A DNA stretch of 64,000 nucleotides from contig JADJRC010000008.1 of assembly GCA_016712415.1 (NCBI GenBank), positions 248,001-312,000 on the forward strand. The letters run 5' to 3'. Positions 39,892 to 48,543 of the stretch are shown in pieces. The DNA comes from Lewinellaceae bacterium (GTDB taxonomy: Bacteria > Bacteroidota > Bacteroidia > Chitinophagales > Saprospiraceae). The position numbers and the translations under genes were made by a program. Each line of letters begins with the position of its first letter. Positions within the stretch are counted from its first letter, which is position 1. The notes under the pieces are model-generated. The model was not told the DNA's origin and did no database searches. It was given only the letters and a program-made list of their open reading frames with translations.

Positions 39892-41268
39892 GTGTTTGCG
39901 ATCATCGACGTAGAAACTACCGGTGGTGTGGCTCGTTTCGAGCGCATCACCGAGATTGCCATCGTGCTGCACGACGGGGAGAAAGTAGTGTCTACATTTT
40001 CAACGCTGATCAATCCGGAAAAGAGCATCCCACCGGGCATCACCCAACTCACGGGCATCACCAACGAGATGGTGGAGCAGGCGCCGAAATTTTACGAGGT
40101 AGCCAAACAGATCGTCGAACTCACCGAAGATGCTGTTTTTGTAGCACACAATGTATCGTTTGATTACAATTTTATCCGGGAGGAATTTGCCCGGCTGGGT
40201 TACACGTTTTCCCGGAAGCAACTCTGCACCGTTCGCCTGTCGCGCAAGGTATTTCCGGGACTGCCGAGTTACAGCCTGAGCAATCTCAAGCGTCATTTCG
40301 GCATATCTGCGGCGCGCAGCCACCGGGCCCTCGACGACACCCTGGCCACAGCCCAATTGTTCGAACGCATCCTGGCCGAACAATCCGGCAAAACGATCCG
40401 GTCGATGGTCAACCACGGTATCCGGGAATCCAAATTGCCGCCGGCCATCACGCTCGACCGCCTGCACGCCATACCGGAATCCTGCGGGGTGTATTACCTG
40501 CACGGCGAGGGGGGCGAAGTGATCTATGTCGGTAAAAGCCTGAACATCCGCAAGCGTCTGTTCGAGCATTTCGCCGATCCGACAAACAAGGGCGAGAAAC
40601 TGCGCGCCGGCGTTGTCGATATAAGTTTCGAGGTCACCGGCAGCGAACTGGTAGCCCTGTTGCTCGAAAGTGCCGAAATCAAACGCCTGGCGCCCCGCAT
40701 CAACCGGGCGCTGCGCCTGCGCCACCACACGGGCTGTATATTCACCTATACGGATCAGAACGGGTACAATTGTCTGGCTGTCGGCAAGCACAATTCCCGC
40801 AATGCCGGCAAGTTCGACCTCGTGGCCGATTATCCGAAAATCGACAATGCGCGCGCACCTGCAAAGCATCGTCCGGCAATACGAACTTTGCTTCCGGCTC
40901 AGCAACCTCGACTCTTCGGAACGCGCCTGTTTTCATTATTCCATCAAGCAGTGCCACGGCGCCTGTGTCGGCGAAGAAGCACCGGAAACGTACAACGGGC
41001 GCGTCCGGCAGGCGTTGGAGGTGCTCAACCGGCGACTCAGCGGCAATTTTTTATTCTCAATGAAGGCCGTACGGAAGGGGAGCAGGCAGTGGTCGGCGTG
41101 CAGGACGGACGCTATATCGGCTACGGCTACTTCGATGCCAGTTTCGAGGCGTTTGGAACGGAAGACCTGCTGGAATCACTCAGCACACCGTACGAAGACC
41201 CCGACGCGGCGCGGATCATCAGGGGGTATCTGGACGGAAAGAAGAAGGGCAGGGTAGTGGCGTGGTAG
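39892..41268 (+). CDS. DEDDh exonuclease fused to a GIY-YIG nuclease domain
   Basis: About 458 residues, GTG start at 39892. N-terminal DnaQ/epsilon-type exonuclease: FAIIDVETTGG (Exo I DxE), VAHNVSFDYNFI (Exo II), SHRALDDTLAT (Exo III, H-x4-D). A linker is followed by a GIY-YIG domain: CGVYYLHGEGGEVIYVGKSL and NIRKRLFEHF. Then a UvrC-like region with SSERACFHYSIKQCHGACVG, a Cys cluster. Two compensating shifts between ~40850 and ~41055 put a stretch out of frame; the other frame reads LQSIVRQYELCFRLSNLD and completes the family. Such fusions are thought to act in nucleotide-excision-like repair. Upstream overlap with the DUF1343 start region is divergent. Confidence 0.85.
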   Translation: MFAIIDVETTGGVARFERITEIAIVLHDGEKVVSTFSTLINPEKSIPPGITQLTGITNEMVEQAPKFYEVAKQIVELTEDAVFVAHNVSFDYNFIREEFARLGYTFSRKQLCTVRLSRKVFPGLPSYSLSNLKRHFGISAARSHRALDDTLATAQLFERILAEQSGKTIRSMVNHGIRESKLPPAITLDRLHAIPESCGVYYLHGEGGEVIYVGKSLNIRKRLFEHFADPTNKGEKLRAGVVDISFEVTGSELVALLLESAEIKRLAPRINRALRLRHHTGCIFTYTDQNGYNCLAVGKHNSRNAGKFDLVADYPKIDNARAPAKHRPAIRTLLPAQQPRLFGTRLFSLFHQAVPRRLCRRRSTGNVQRARPAGVGGAQPATQRQFFILNEGRTEGEQAVVGVQDGRYIGYGYFDASFEAFGTEDLLESLSTPYEDPDAARIIRGYLDGKKKGRVVAW

Positions 41269-41309
41269 AGGGCGACGTTCGTCATTGTTGTCATTCGTCA
41301 CGCTTGCCG

Positions 41310-42266
41310 TCATTCATTATTAGTGACTTGGGAGTATAGGGAATTAGAAAACGTGTGGATGCGTTTTTCAATCTCGTCAATTCGGGCGATCTGGCTGATC
41401 CATTGTTCCGGGATACTTTCCATACCGAAGACGAGGCCCGCTAATCCGCCCGTAATGGCGCCGGTAGTATCGGTGTCTTCCCCAAGGTTTACGGCTTTCA
41501 GGACGGCCTCCGGGTAGGAAGTTGAGGTCAGCACGCACCACAGGCTGGCCTCCAGGGAATGGATCACATAGCCGCTGCTGCGAATTTGAGCCTCTTCAAG
41601 GGAATGAATATCGCCGCTCAGAATACGGTCGAATGCGGCGACCTCCTTTGGCGCGAGGGCCATTTCTGAAAACCGGCGTTGCATAAGCCGGTTTGTTGCG
41701 GCATATGCCTCCTGCACATTTTCTCCCGCGAGGATTAGCCGGGCGTATTCGAGGTAATAAAAACAGGCCAGCACCGAACGGATATGCGCGTGGGTGAGTG
41801 CAGACACCTGCCTGGTCAATTCGTAACGCTCCTGCTCCGGCCTGTCCTTAATATAAAACAGCAAGGGCAAAATCCGCATCAGCGATCCGTTGCCATTGGA
41901 TTGTTCGTCGTTGCCCCCTGCCAGATCAGGTTGCACGCCGCCTTTAAGCCGGGAGATCGCTTCCAGGGTAGTATTGCCGATGTCGAACACCTCGCCGTGG
42001 GGCGTCCATTTTTTTTCGTAAAACCAGTCCGTGAAACTGCGAGCGATGCGGACCAGGTCAAATCCCTCGCACAATGCATCGACCAGGCACAGGGTCAGCG
42101 ACCCGTCGTCGGACCAGGTGCCGGGTGGCTGGTTGTGGGTGCCGAAGCCGGTCATGCCGGTTACGGGCTGCTGTTTCAACGCTTCCCGGCTTTTGAACTC
42201 CGCCGGCACGCCGAGCGCGTCGCCGATGAGGAGACCGAGGATGGCGGGGCGGGTTTTGCTTTTCAT
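41310..42266 (-). CDS. ADP-ribosylglycohydrolase family protein
   Basis: 318 residues of the ARH/DraG family, which removes ADP-ribose from proteins (or acts on ADP-ribosylated nucleic acids/metabolites). N-terminal LGLLIGDALGVPAEF, metal-binding GTWSDDGSLTLCL, central NGNGSLMRILPL, and the C-terminal metal site GEDTDTTGAITGGLAG. All key acidic residues of the dinuclear magnesium site are visible. Intact. It lies at the left edge of the defence island, convergent with the exonuclease-GIY-YIG gene and divergent from hsdM, with no linked ADP-ribosyltransferase seen. Confidence 0.88.
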   Translation of the reverse strand: MKSKTRPAILGLLIGDALGVPAEFKSREALKQQPVTGMTGFGTHNQPPGTWSDDGSLTLCLVDALCEGFDLVRIARSFTDWFYEKKWTPHGEVFDIGNTTLEAISRLKGGVQPDLAGGNDEQSNGNGSLMRILPLLFYIKDRPEQERYELTRQVSALTHAHIRSVLACFYYLEYARLILAGENVQEAYAATNRLMQRRFSEMALAPKEVAAFDRILSGDIHSLEEAQIRSSGYVIHSLEASLWCVLTSTSYPEAVLKAVNLGEDTDTTGAITGGLAGLVFGMESIPEQWISQIARIDEIEKRIHTFSNSLYSQVTNNE

Positions 42267-42582
42267 GAGCAGGATGATGTAGTGAAGCGGGGCAAGGTAC
42301 GGAGTCTGGGTATGACTTGACCTGAAACAGGTTTAGACAAACAGGAGACTAGATTCAGGACAAAGAGGAAAGGAGTAAAACTACTACAGTGAGGATGTCC
42401 ACGTAGACGCCTGTTTTTTGAACCAATCGCGGGTAAATCCTGCAACCTGTCTTACATTTCTCAGGTTTGTATTACATATTTCGGGTAGGCGGTTACTTTT
42501 GTTGGAGGCTTGTTGACAATCCATTCCATATTGCTACGCATCTAATCAAACCGCTTTACATAACTAACCCTTATCATTACCA
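42267..42582. other. 316-bp intergenic region upstream of hsdM
   Basis: No gene is seen. CCTGAAACAGG is a small palindrome near 42320. On the plus strand TACTTTTG at about 42491-42498 fits a -7 box, with TTTG about 24 nt before it, longer than the usual spacing, so an hsdM promoter here is only possible. The sequence becomes AT-richer toward hsdM. Confidence 0.4.
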
Positions 42583-44647
42583 ATGAACACAGCCGTCCAC
42601 AACAAACTCGTTTCCTTCATCTGGTCTATTGCCGACGACTGCCTGCGCGACGTGTACGTGCGCGGCAAATACCGCGACGTCATCCTCCCCATGGTCGTGC
42701 TGCGCCGTCTCGATGCCCTACTCGAACCCACCAAAGAAGCCGTGATGGAAGAATTGGCCTTCCAAAGGGATGAAGCCGGGTTTACCGAATGGGACGACAA
42801 CGACGGAGATTCAACGAGGAAAACAATGAGGAGGCAGGAGAACACTTCACCCCGCGTGAAGTGATCGACCTGATGACCCACGTGATCTTCGACCCGGTGA
42901 AAGAGAGCCTCCCGCCCGTGATGACCATTTACGACCCCGCCTGCGGCTCCGGCGGCATGCTTACCGAATCACAAAATTTCATCAAAGACGAGGAAGGAGA
43001 AATACGCGCGTCGGGCGACGTGCACCTGTACGGCAAGGAAATCAACGACGAGACCTACGCCATCTGCAAATCCGACATGATGATCAAGGGCAACAACCCC
43101 GAAAACATCAAAAACGGCTCTACCCTTTCTACCGATGAGTTTGCGGGCATGACCTTCAATTTCATGCTTTCCAATCCGCCCTACGGAAAATCCTGGTCGA
43201 GCGACCTGAAGTATATCAAAGACGGCAAAGACATCATCGACCCGCGTTTCAAAGTCAGGCTCAAAGATTACTGGGGCGCCGAAGAAGAAGCCGACGCCAC
43301 CCCGCGTTCTTCCGACGGGCAATTGCTCTTTCTCATGGAAATGGTGAGCAAGATGAAGCCCCTCGACCAAAGCCCCATCGGCTCGCGCATCGCCTCGGTA
43401 CACAACGGCTCCAGCCTGTTCACCGGCGATGCCGGCGGCGGGGAGAGCAACATCCGCCGGCATATCATCGAAAACGACTGGCTGGAATGTATCATCCAGT
43501 TACCCAACAACCTGTTCTACAACACCGGCATCACCACCTATATCTGGGTGCTGTCCAACAACAAATCCGCCGGGCGGAAGGGCAAGGTGCAACTGATCGA
43601 CGCGAACCCGCTCTACCGCAAACTCCGCAAAAACCTGGGCAACAAAAACTGCGAGTTTGCCCCCGAGCATATCGCCGAGATCGTGCGGGTGTACCGGGAC
43701 ATGCGGGCGATCGAGCGCCAGGGCGAGGAAGGCATTGCCAGCCAGGTGTTTGACAACGCCGACTTCGGCTACTACAAGGTGACGATCGAACGCCCCAAAC
43801 GCCTCAAATCGCAGTTTTCCGCCGAACGCATCGCCGAGCTGCGCTTTGACAAATCCCTCCGCGAACCCATGGAGTGGGCCTATCGGGAGTTTGGCGACGA
43901 AGTGTACACCCATTTGGCCAAACACGAAAAAGACATCCTCGACTGGTGCGAACGGCAGGAACTCAACCTGAGCGCCAAGCAAGCCAAATCGCTCAGCAAC
44001 CCGGCCACCTGGTCGAAACAATCGGAACTGCTGGACCTCGCCGCCAAACTGATGCACGCCGTCGGCACGGAAGAGTATAGCGATTTCAACGCATTCGCCG
44101 AAAAGGTGGATGCCGAGCTTGAAAGCCTTGAACCAAAAACTTTCGGCTTCGGAGAAAAACGCCATCCTGAACGCGGTGAGTTGGTACGATGCCGGCGCCG
44201 AAAAAGTAGTGAAAGGCACGGTCAAACTGAGCGGCGACAAACTGGAGCGGCTGTTGCACCACCTCGGCTGCGAGGAAAGCCAACTGGCCGACTACGGCTA
44301 TTTTTCCCACCGAGCAAAAAGGCGAATACCTCCAGTACGAAACCGAAAGCGAGCTGCGGGATACCGAAAACATTCCCTTGAAAGAACGCATCTCCCCCTA
44401 CTTTTTGAAGGAGGTGAAGCCCCACGTACCCGAAGCCTGGATCAACTTAGATGCTACCAAAATCGGCTACGAGATCAGTTTCAACAAGTACTTCTACCGC
44501 CACAAACCGCTGCGGAGCATCGAGGAGGTTAGCGCGGATATACTGCGCCTGGAAGCGGAAAGTGATGGCTTGATTCGGGAGATACTAAGTTTTACACTGA
44601 AATGCCTATTTAAAAATCGAACCTATGATGAACAAACAGGTATATAA
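42583..44647 (+). CDS. hsdM: Type I restriction-modification DNA methyltransferase subunit (frameshifted)
   Basis: About 688 residues; N6-adenine methyltransferase subunit of a type I system. N-terminal helical domain (KLVSFIWSIADDCLRDVYV); EHFTPREVIDLM; SAM-binding motif I YDPACGSGGML; catalytic motif IV LSNPPYG (N-P-P-Y); then IIQLPNNLFYNTGITTYIWVL. The C-terminus LRSIEEVSADILRLEAES is typical. Frame breaks near 42810, 44120 and 44310; at the last, re-reading the T/C run gives FPTEQKGEYLQYETESELRD. Ends by overlapping the next gene by ~20 nt, so the operon is translationally coupled. Confidence 0.88.
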
Positions 44648-45523
44648 CAAACACTCATCATGGCAAATGCTTTCCGACTCGATGCTGCTGCCTGATTTGA
44701 TGGGACAAACTACAACGATCTTGTCACGCAGATTTCTGATGCGTACGCGCAAGGCCGCCAAAAAGCAGTGCAGGCCGTCAATGCCAACATGCTCGAAACT
44801 TATTGGCAGATTGGGCGATACATCGTTGAGTTTGAACAGGGGGGAAACATAAAGGCGGAGTACGGGAAAGCATTATTACCGAGACTTTCCAAAGACTTGA
44901 AATTGAAGCACGGGAAAGGTTTTAGCCTGAGCAATATCATCAGAATGAGGCAGTTGTATGCCATATTGGCGCGCCAGGGCCAAATAATAGAAACCCCGAC
45001 TGACTTGATCCGTGAACCCTATATCTTAGAGTTCCTCAAAATCCCCGAACCCTACCACCTCAGCGAAACTGAATTAGAAAAACGCCTCATCGAACACCTC
45101 CAACATTTTCTGCTCGAACTCGGAAAAGGCTTCGCCTTTATCGGCAGGCAGTATCGGGTTACCCTCGGAAACAGGCACCACCATGTTGATTTGGTGTTTT
45201 ACCACCGAATATTGAAATGCTTTGTCCTCATTGACTTGAAAAAAGAAGAAGCCGGCTACGAGGATGTCGGTCAAATGAATATGTACCTCGGCTATTTTGA
45301 AAACGAAGAAAACACCGAGGGCGACAACCCGCCCATTGGCATCGTACTGGCAAAAGAAAAAGATGAACTGCTCGTCAAATACGCCCTGCACAATATCTCT
45401 TCGCAACTGTTCATCAGCAAATACCAACTCTATTTGCCCAATCCCGAAGAGTTGAAAAGAGAAATCGAAAAACAACTGCAGCCCGACAACAATGATTCTA
45501 ATCGACGTCTAACTGTTGAAACC
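44625..45523 (+). CDS. DUF1016 (YhcG-type) PD-(D/E)XK nuclease domain protein
   Basis: About 300 residues. N-terminal DUF1016_N helical part (NANMLETYWQIGRYIVEFEQ; GFSLSNIIRMRQLYAI) and C-terminal nuclease core (LGKGFAFIGRQYRV; HHHVDLVFYHRILKCFVLIDLK, where the D and the D-L-K are the PD-(D/E)XK ligands; VGQMNMYLGYF). A missing T near 44700 separates the start (MMNKQVYNKH) from the rest; restoring it gives LLPDFDGTNYNDLVTQIS. No stop lies between this gene and the hsdS start, so as given the two are fused in frame. DUF1016 proteins often sit inside type I loci; role there unproven. Confidence 0.78.
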
Positions 45524-46764
45524 ATGACTAATATGCAACAATACCCAGCATACAAAGACTCGGGCGTGGAATGGTTGGGGGAGGTGCCGGAGAGTTGGGG
45601 AATTCAAAAAGGCAAATGGCTTTTTACTAAGCAAAACAGACCTGTTCGAAAAGAAGATGACATTATTACCTTCTTTCATGATGGGAATATTGACAGTTAA
45701 GATCCAAGCGAAGATAATCACAACTGAAACCAATCTTTGAAAGAACATGGATACCAAGGCTGTCGAAGAAGTGATTTAGTGATTCATAAGATGGAAGCCT
45801 TTGCAAGGTCAATGGTGTATGCTGCCTCGATTGGAAATTTACACCAGTTTATTCTGCTTGTAAAGCTCCAAAGAAGCAAACTCAAATTTAATCACATTAA
45901 TTATTATGTAATTGATGATATTTGCAAGGGTGGATTTATTGAATCTCATACGGAAGGCAAGTAGGGCGTCATGGGATTTCAGATTCAATGATTTTGGTAT
46001 TTTATTGCTGTCCATTCCACCCCTCCCCGAACAAACCCGCATCGCCGCCTTCCTCGACCGCAAAACCGCCCAAATAGACCAGGCCATCGCCCAAAAAGAA
46101 CGGCTGATTGAGTTGCTGAAAGAACGCCGGCAAATCCTGATCCAGAATGCCGTGACCCGCGGGCTGAATCCGAATGTGAAGATGAAGGATAGCGGGGTGG
46201 ATTGGATTGGGGAGGTGCCGGAGGGGTGGGAGGTGAAGCGGTTGAAAGAAATTTTTGGAAAGCCTTGGAAGGATAGGAAAGAAGAGTTTATGACTTTTGA
46301 AAAGTCTAGTTTTCTGAGTTGGTTAAAATATCACGAGTCACCAGAAATTAAAATTTTTGACAATGATGTTTTAATGGTCAAAACAGGTTCAACTTTTGGT
46401 AAGGTTGGAATTGTAAAGAATTTGCCACAAGAAGCGACAATAAACCCCCAATTGCTTGTTTTTAAGGAGGTTAGGATTCATTCTGATTTCTTTTATGCTT
46501 TGCTGAAAACATCTGTTGTTCAATCACAAGTTAGTATTGAGGTAATTGGAAGTACTATTCCTATGATTTCTGCTGAAACAAAGATTTTGAATTTCAAGAT
46601 TGCCCTACCTCCCAAAATGAAATAGACGAGATAGTGGGTTACATAGACAATATTAACAACAAAATCGCCACCGCCATCACCCTCAAGCAATCCGAAATCG
46701 AAAAACTGAAAGAATACAAATCCACCTGATCAACAGTGCGGTGACGGGGAAAATAAAAGTATAA
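45524..46764 (+). CDS. hsdS: Type I restriction-modification specificity subunit (frameshifted)
   Basis: About 410 residues with two target-recognition domains. Each begins with the usual motif: YKDSGVEWLGEVPESWG (TRD1) and MKDSGVDWIGEVPEGWEV (TRD2, about 46183). The conserved spacer is LPEQTRIAAFLDRKTAQIDQ followed by a coiled-coil helix (LIELLKERRQILIQNAVTRG); the final helix ends with a second I-x-x-x-I-A-T-A-I-T-type repeat and SAVTGKIKV. The TRDs are markedly AT-rich, as expected for horizontally exchanged modules. Breaks near 45695, 45960, 46622 and 46727. It dictates the bipartite recognition sequence for both HsdM and HsdR. Confidence 0.82.
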
Positions 46765-46810
46765 CTACCCATGCCAATTAGGGAATAGTTTGCAACGATT
46801 ACGCTACTGA

Positions 46811-47080
46811 ATGTTTGAACGAATTGCAAGGCTAACGTGGATTCGTATCATAAAGGCTCACAATGTCAACGCGAACCTACATGAAGATGGTGTCACTGCT
46901 GACATCATTGTGGAAATCCTTCTTTTTGTAAAAAACATGGACTGCCAATTGGCTTGTATGCCATCAGGAGTAGGCATGAGTCAAAGTATGGTAATGATAT
47001 AGACATTTTTGTTGAGGTTGCAGCAGGACAATATATTTGGTTTGCATTGCAAGCCAAACTTTTAAAAACAGACAATACTT
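46811..47080 (+). pseudogene. Nuclease-like protein (DUF6615-like), cut by an insertion sequence
   Basis: The start MFERIARLTWIRIIKAHNVN and TADIIVEILLFV, then after a frameshift near 46950, HESKYGNDIDIFVEVAAGQY and WFALQAKLLKTDNT. The D-x-D ... Q-A-K pattern is that of a PD-(D/E)XK fold, and the whole resembles DUF6615 proteins. The TAG stop is created by the junction with the insertion element. On the far side of the element (48378-48480) another short frame continues (NAVDRENYTVLVSSGIK ...) but I cannot show that it belongs to the same protein. It was probably a complete small gene of the restriction locus. Confidence 0.45.
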
Positions 47081-47081
47081 A

Positions 47082-48373
47082 GGAACGTGTGTAAATAACT
47101 TTCCGGTTTTCAATTTGCCGGAGCAATTCTGTAATTCCAATTTGAATTGACCTTGTCGTGTTTGATATTGCATGTTTCCCAAAATTTTTCATTCTTTTTT
47201 TGCCGAGTTAAGAATTTTCTGCGAATGATCTGGTCTCAATTTTCAAGCCTGATTTCAGGTCTGTATTTCGCTGATCGATTAGTTTTTTGGCGGTTTGGGC
47301 AGAGTCCAGTTTGATACCGCTCCAAGATCTTGTCACGGCCGGGAATAGCCGATGCTCAATCGGGTTATATTTAGAGCAATAAGGTGGATAATGGGCGATT
47401 ATGAACTTTACTCCCAATTCATCGGCCAATTGCTGCACCTGTTCTTTGAAAAGACTGTTTCTACTGCCGTTGGAGCCTCCGCCATCACATAGGATAAGAA
47501 TAGGCTGGTCTTTATTGTATCTCTTACTTCCATGTTTGTTCCACCACCTCCGAATACATTCCACGCTGAATTCTGCTGTGTCGCCTGATGTGCCAATGAA
47601 CATATATCCATTATTGAGTCCCAAGTCATAAATCCCCTGTGGTACGATTTTACCCGTGGCAAAACTGTTAAAGTCGTGGTCATAACAGGCAACTTTCCCA
47701 TCTGCAAGCACACGGCCCGAACGGTAAAAATCACCTAAATACTCCTTTTTCTTGGCATCTATGCTCAAAACGGCATGCCCGCGAGAAAGGTGGTACCGCT
47801 TTAGGCTTTTTATCCTTTCAAATTGTTCATTCCGACCTTCAACCTCTTTCATCACCGTGTCTTTTTGACATCTTCCGCTTGCCTAAATCAACTTTCGACA
47901 ATAATCGATATACAACCTCACGACATACCTTGATTCCTTTATCCGACATCTTCTTCCGAATCTCTTCAATACTTAGATACGTCCAGCGAGTCCCATGAAC
48001 CGGGCAACCTGCCGTATGCGAATCAATTACTTCTTCGAACTTCTTCATCAACTTCGGCTCGTTTGATTCTTTGCTCCGACGGCCACCACCAGCCTTGCGA
48101 ATCCGATCCTTCAAAAACTTTTTCGAACTCATCAAGCCCAGATTGAATAGTCTTGGCTGATATCTTGAACAACCGGGAAATGTACGCAACCCCGCCATGA
48201 CCTAGTTTTCGTGCTTCTATGGCAGCATAGTGCCGCCGGTCTTTTTCGTTCAGACTCTCGAACATGTAAATCATATCCTGCTCGATTTCTGGTGGGTACG
48301 GAAATTCAACTTTTTTCATCCCCAAATTTAATTCCTTACCTTTCAAACCCGAAAGTTATTTACGACACGTTCC
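47082..48373 (-). mobile_element. ISAzo13-family insertion sequence, 1,292 bp
   Basis: Ends are a ~24-bp inverted repeat: GGAACGTGTGTAAATAACTT at the left and, at the right, the complement of GGAACGTGTCGTAAATAACT, differing by one base gap. Left flank ...ACTTA, right flank TTACT..., consistent with duplication of TA or TTA. A single transposase gene occupies the element on the minus strand, in three frames. Confidence 0.85.
47208..48346 (-). CDS. ISAzo13 family transposase (frameshifted)
   Basis: About 378 residues. The N-terminal DNA-binding part has the family signature RRHYAAIEARKLGHGGVAYI and ISRLFKISAKTIQSGLDE, followed by RIRKAGGGRRSKE. The catalytic part has VLSIDAKKKEYLGDFYRSG (first Asp), CYDHDFNSFATGKIVPQGIY, NGYMFIGTSGDTAEFSVECI, ILCDGGGSNGSRN (second Asp) and AHYPPYCSKYNPIEHRLFP (Glu), i.e. 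a DDE transposase. Breaks near 48165 and 47860. If the breaks are real the element is immobile. Confidence 0.88.
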
Positions 48374-48543
48374 TTACTAAAATGCGGTGGACAGAGAGAA
48401 CTATACGGTATTGGTATCGTCAGGCATCAAATTGAATGTAAACTATGAAACACCTAATCTTGACAATCCAATAGTCAAGTGTGGAGGGATATAGGGCGTA
48501 TAGCCGAGAATATTTTTGTGTTCCCACTTTCAAAACTTTAATC

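Noticed and set aside
42310..42350. Remnant end of an insertion sequence near the CCTGAAACAGG palindrome
   Set aside because: No matching inverted end, transposase fragment or target duplication could be found in the 316-bp gap.
47208..48346. IS630-family transposase
   Set aside because: TA-like flanks suggested IS630, but the motifs (RRHYAAIEARKLGHGG, PPYCSKYNPIEHR) and length are those of the ISAzo13 family.
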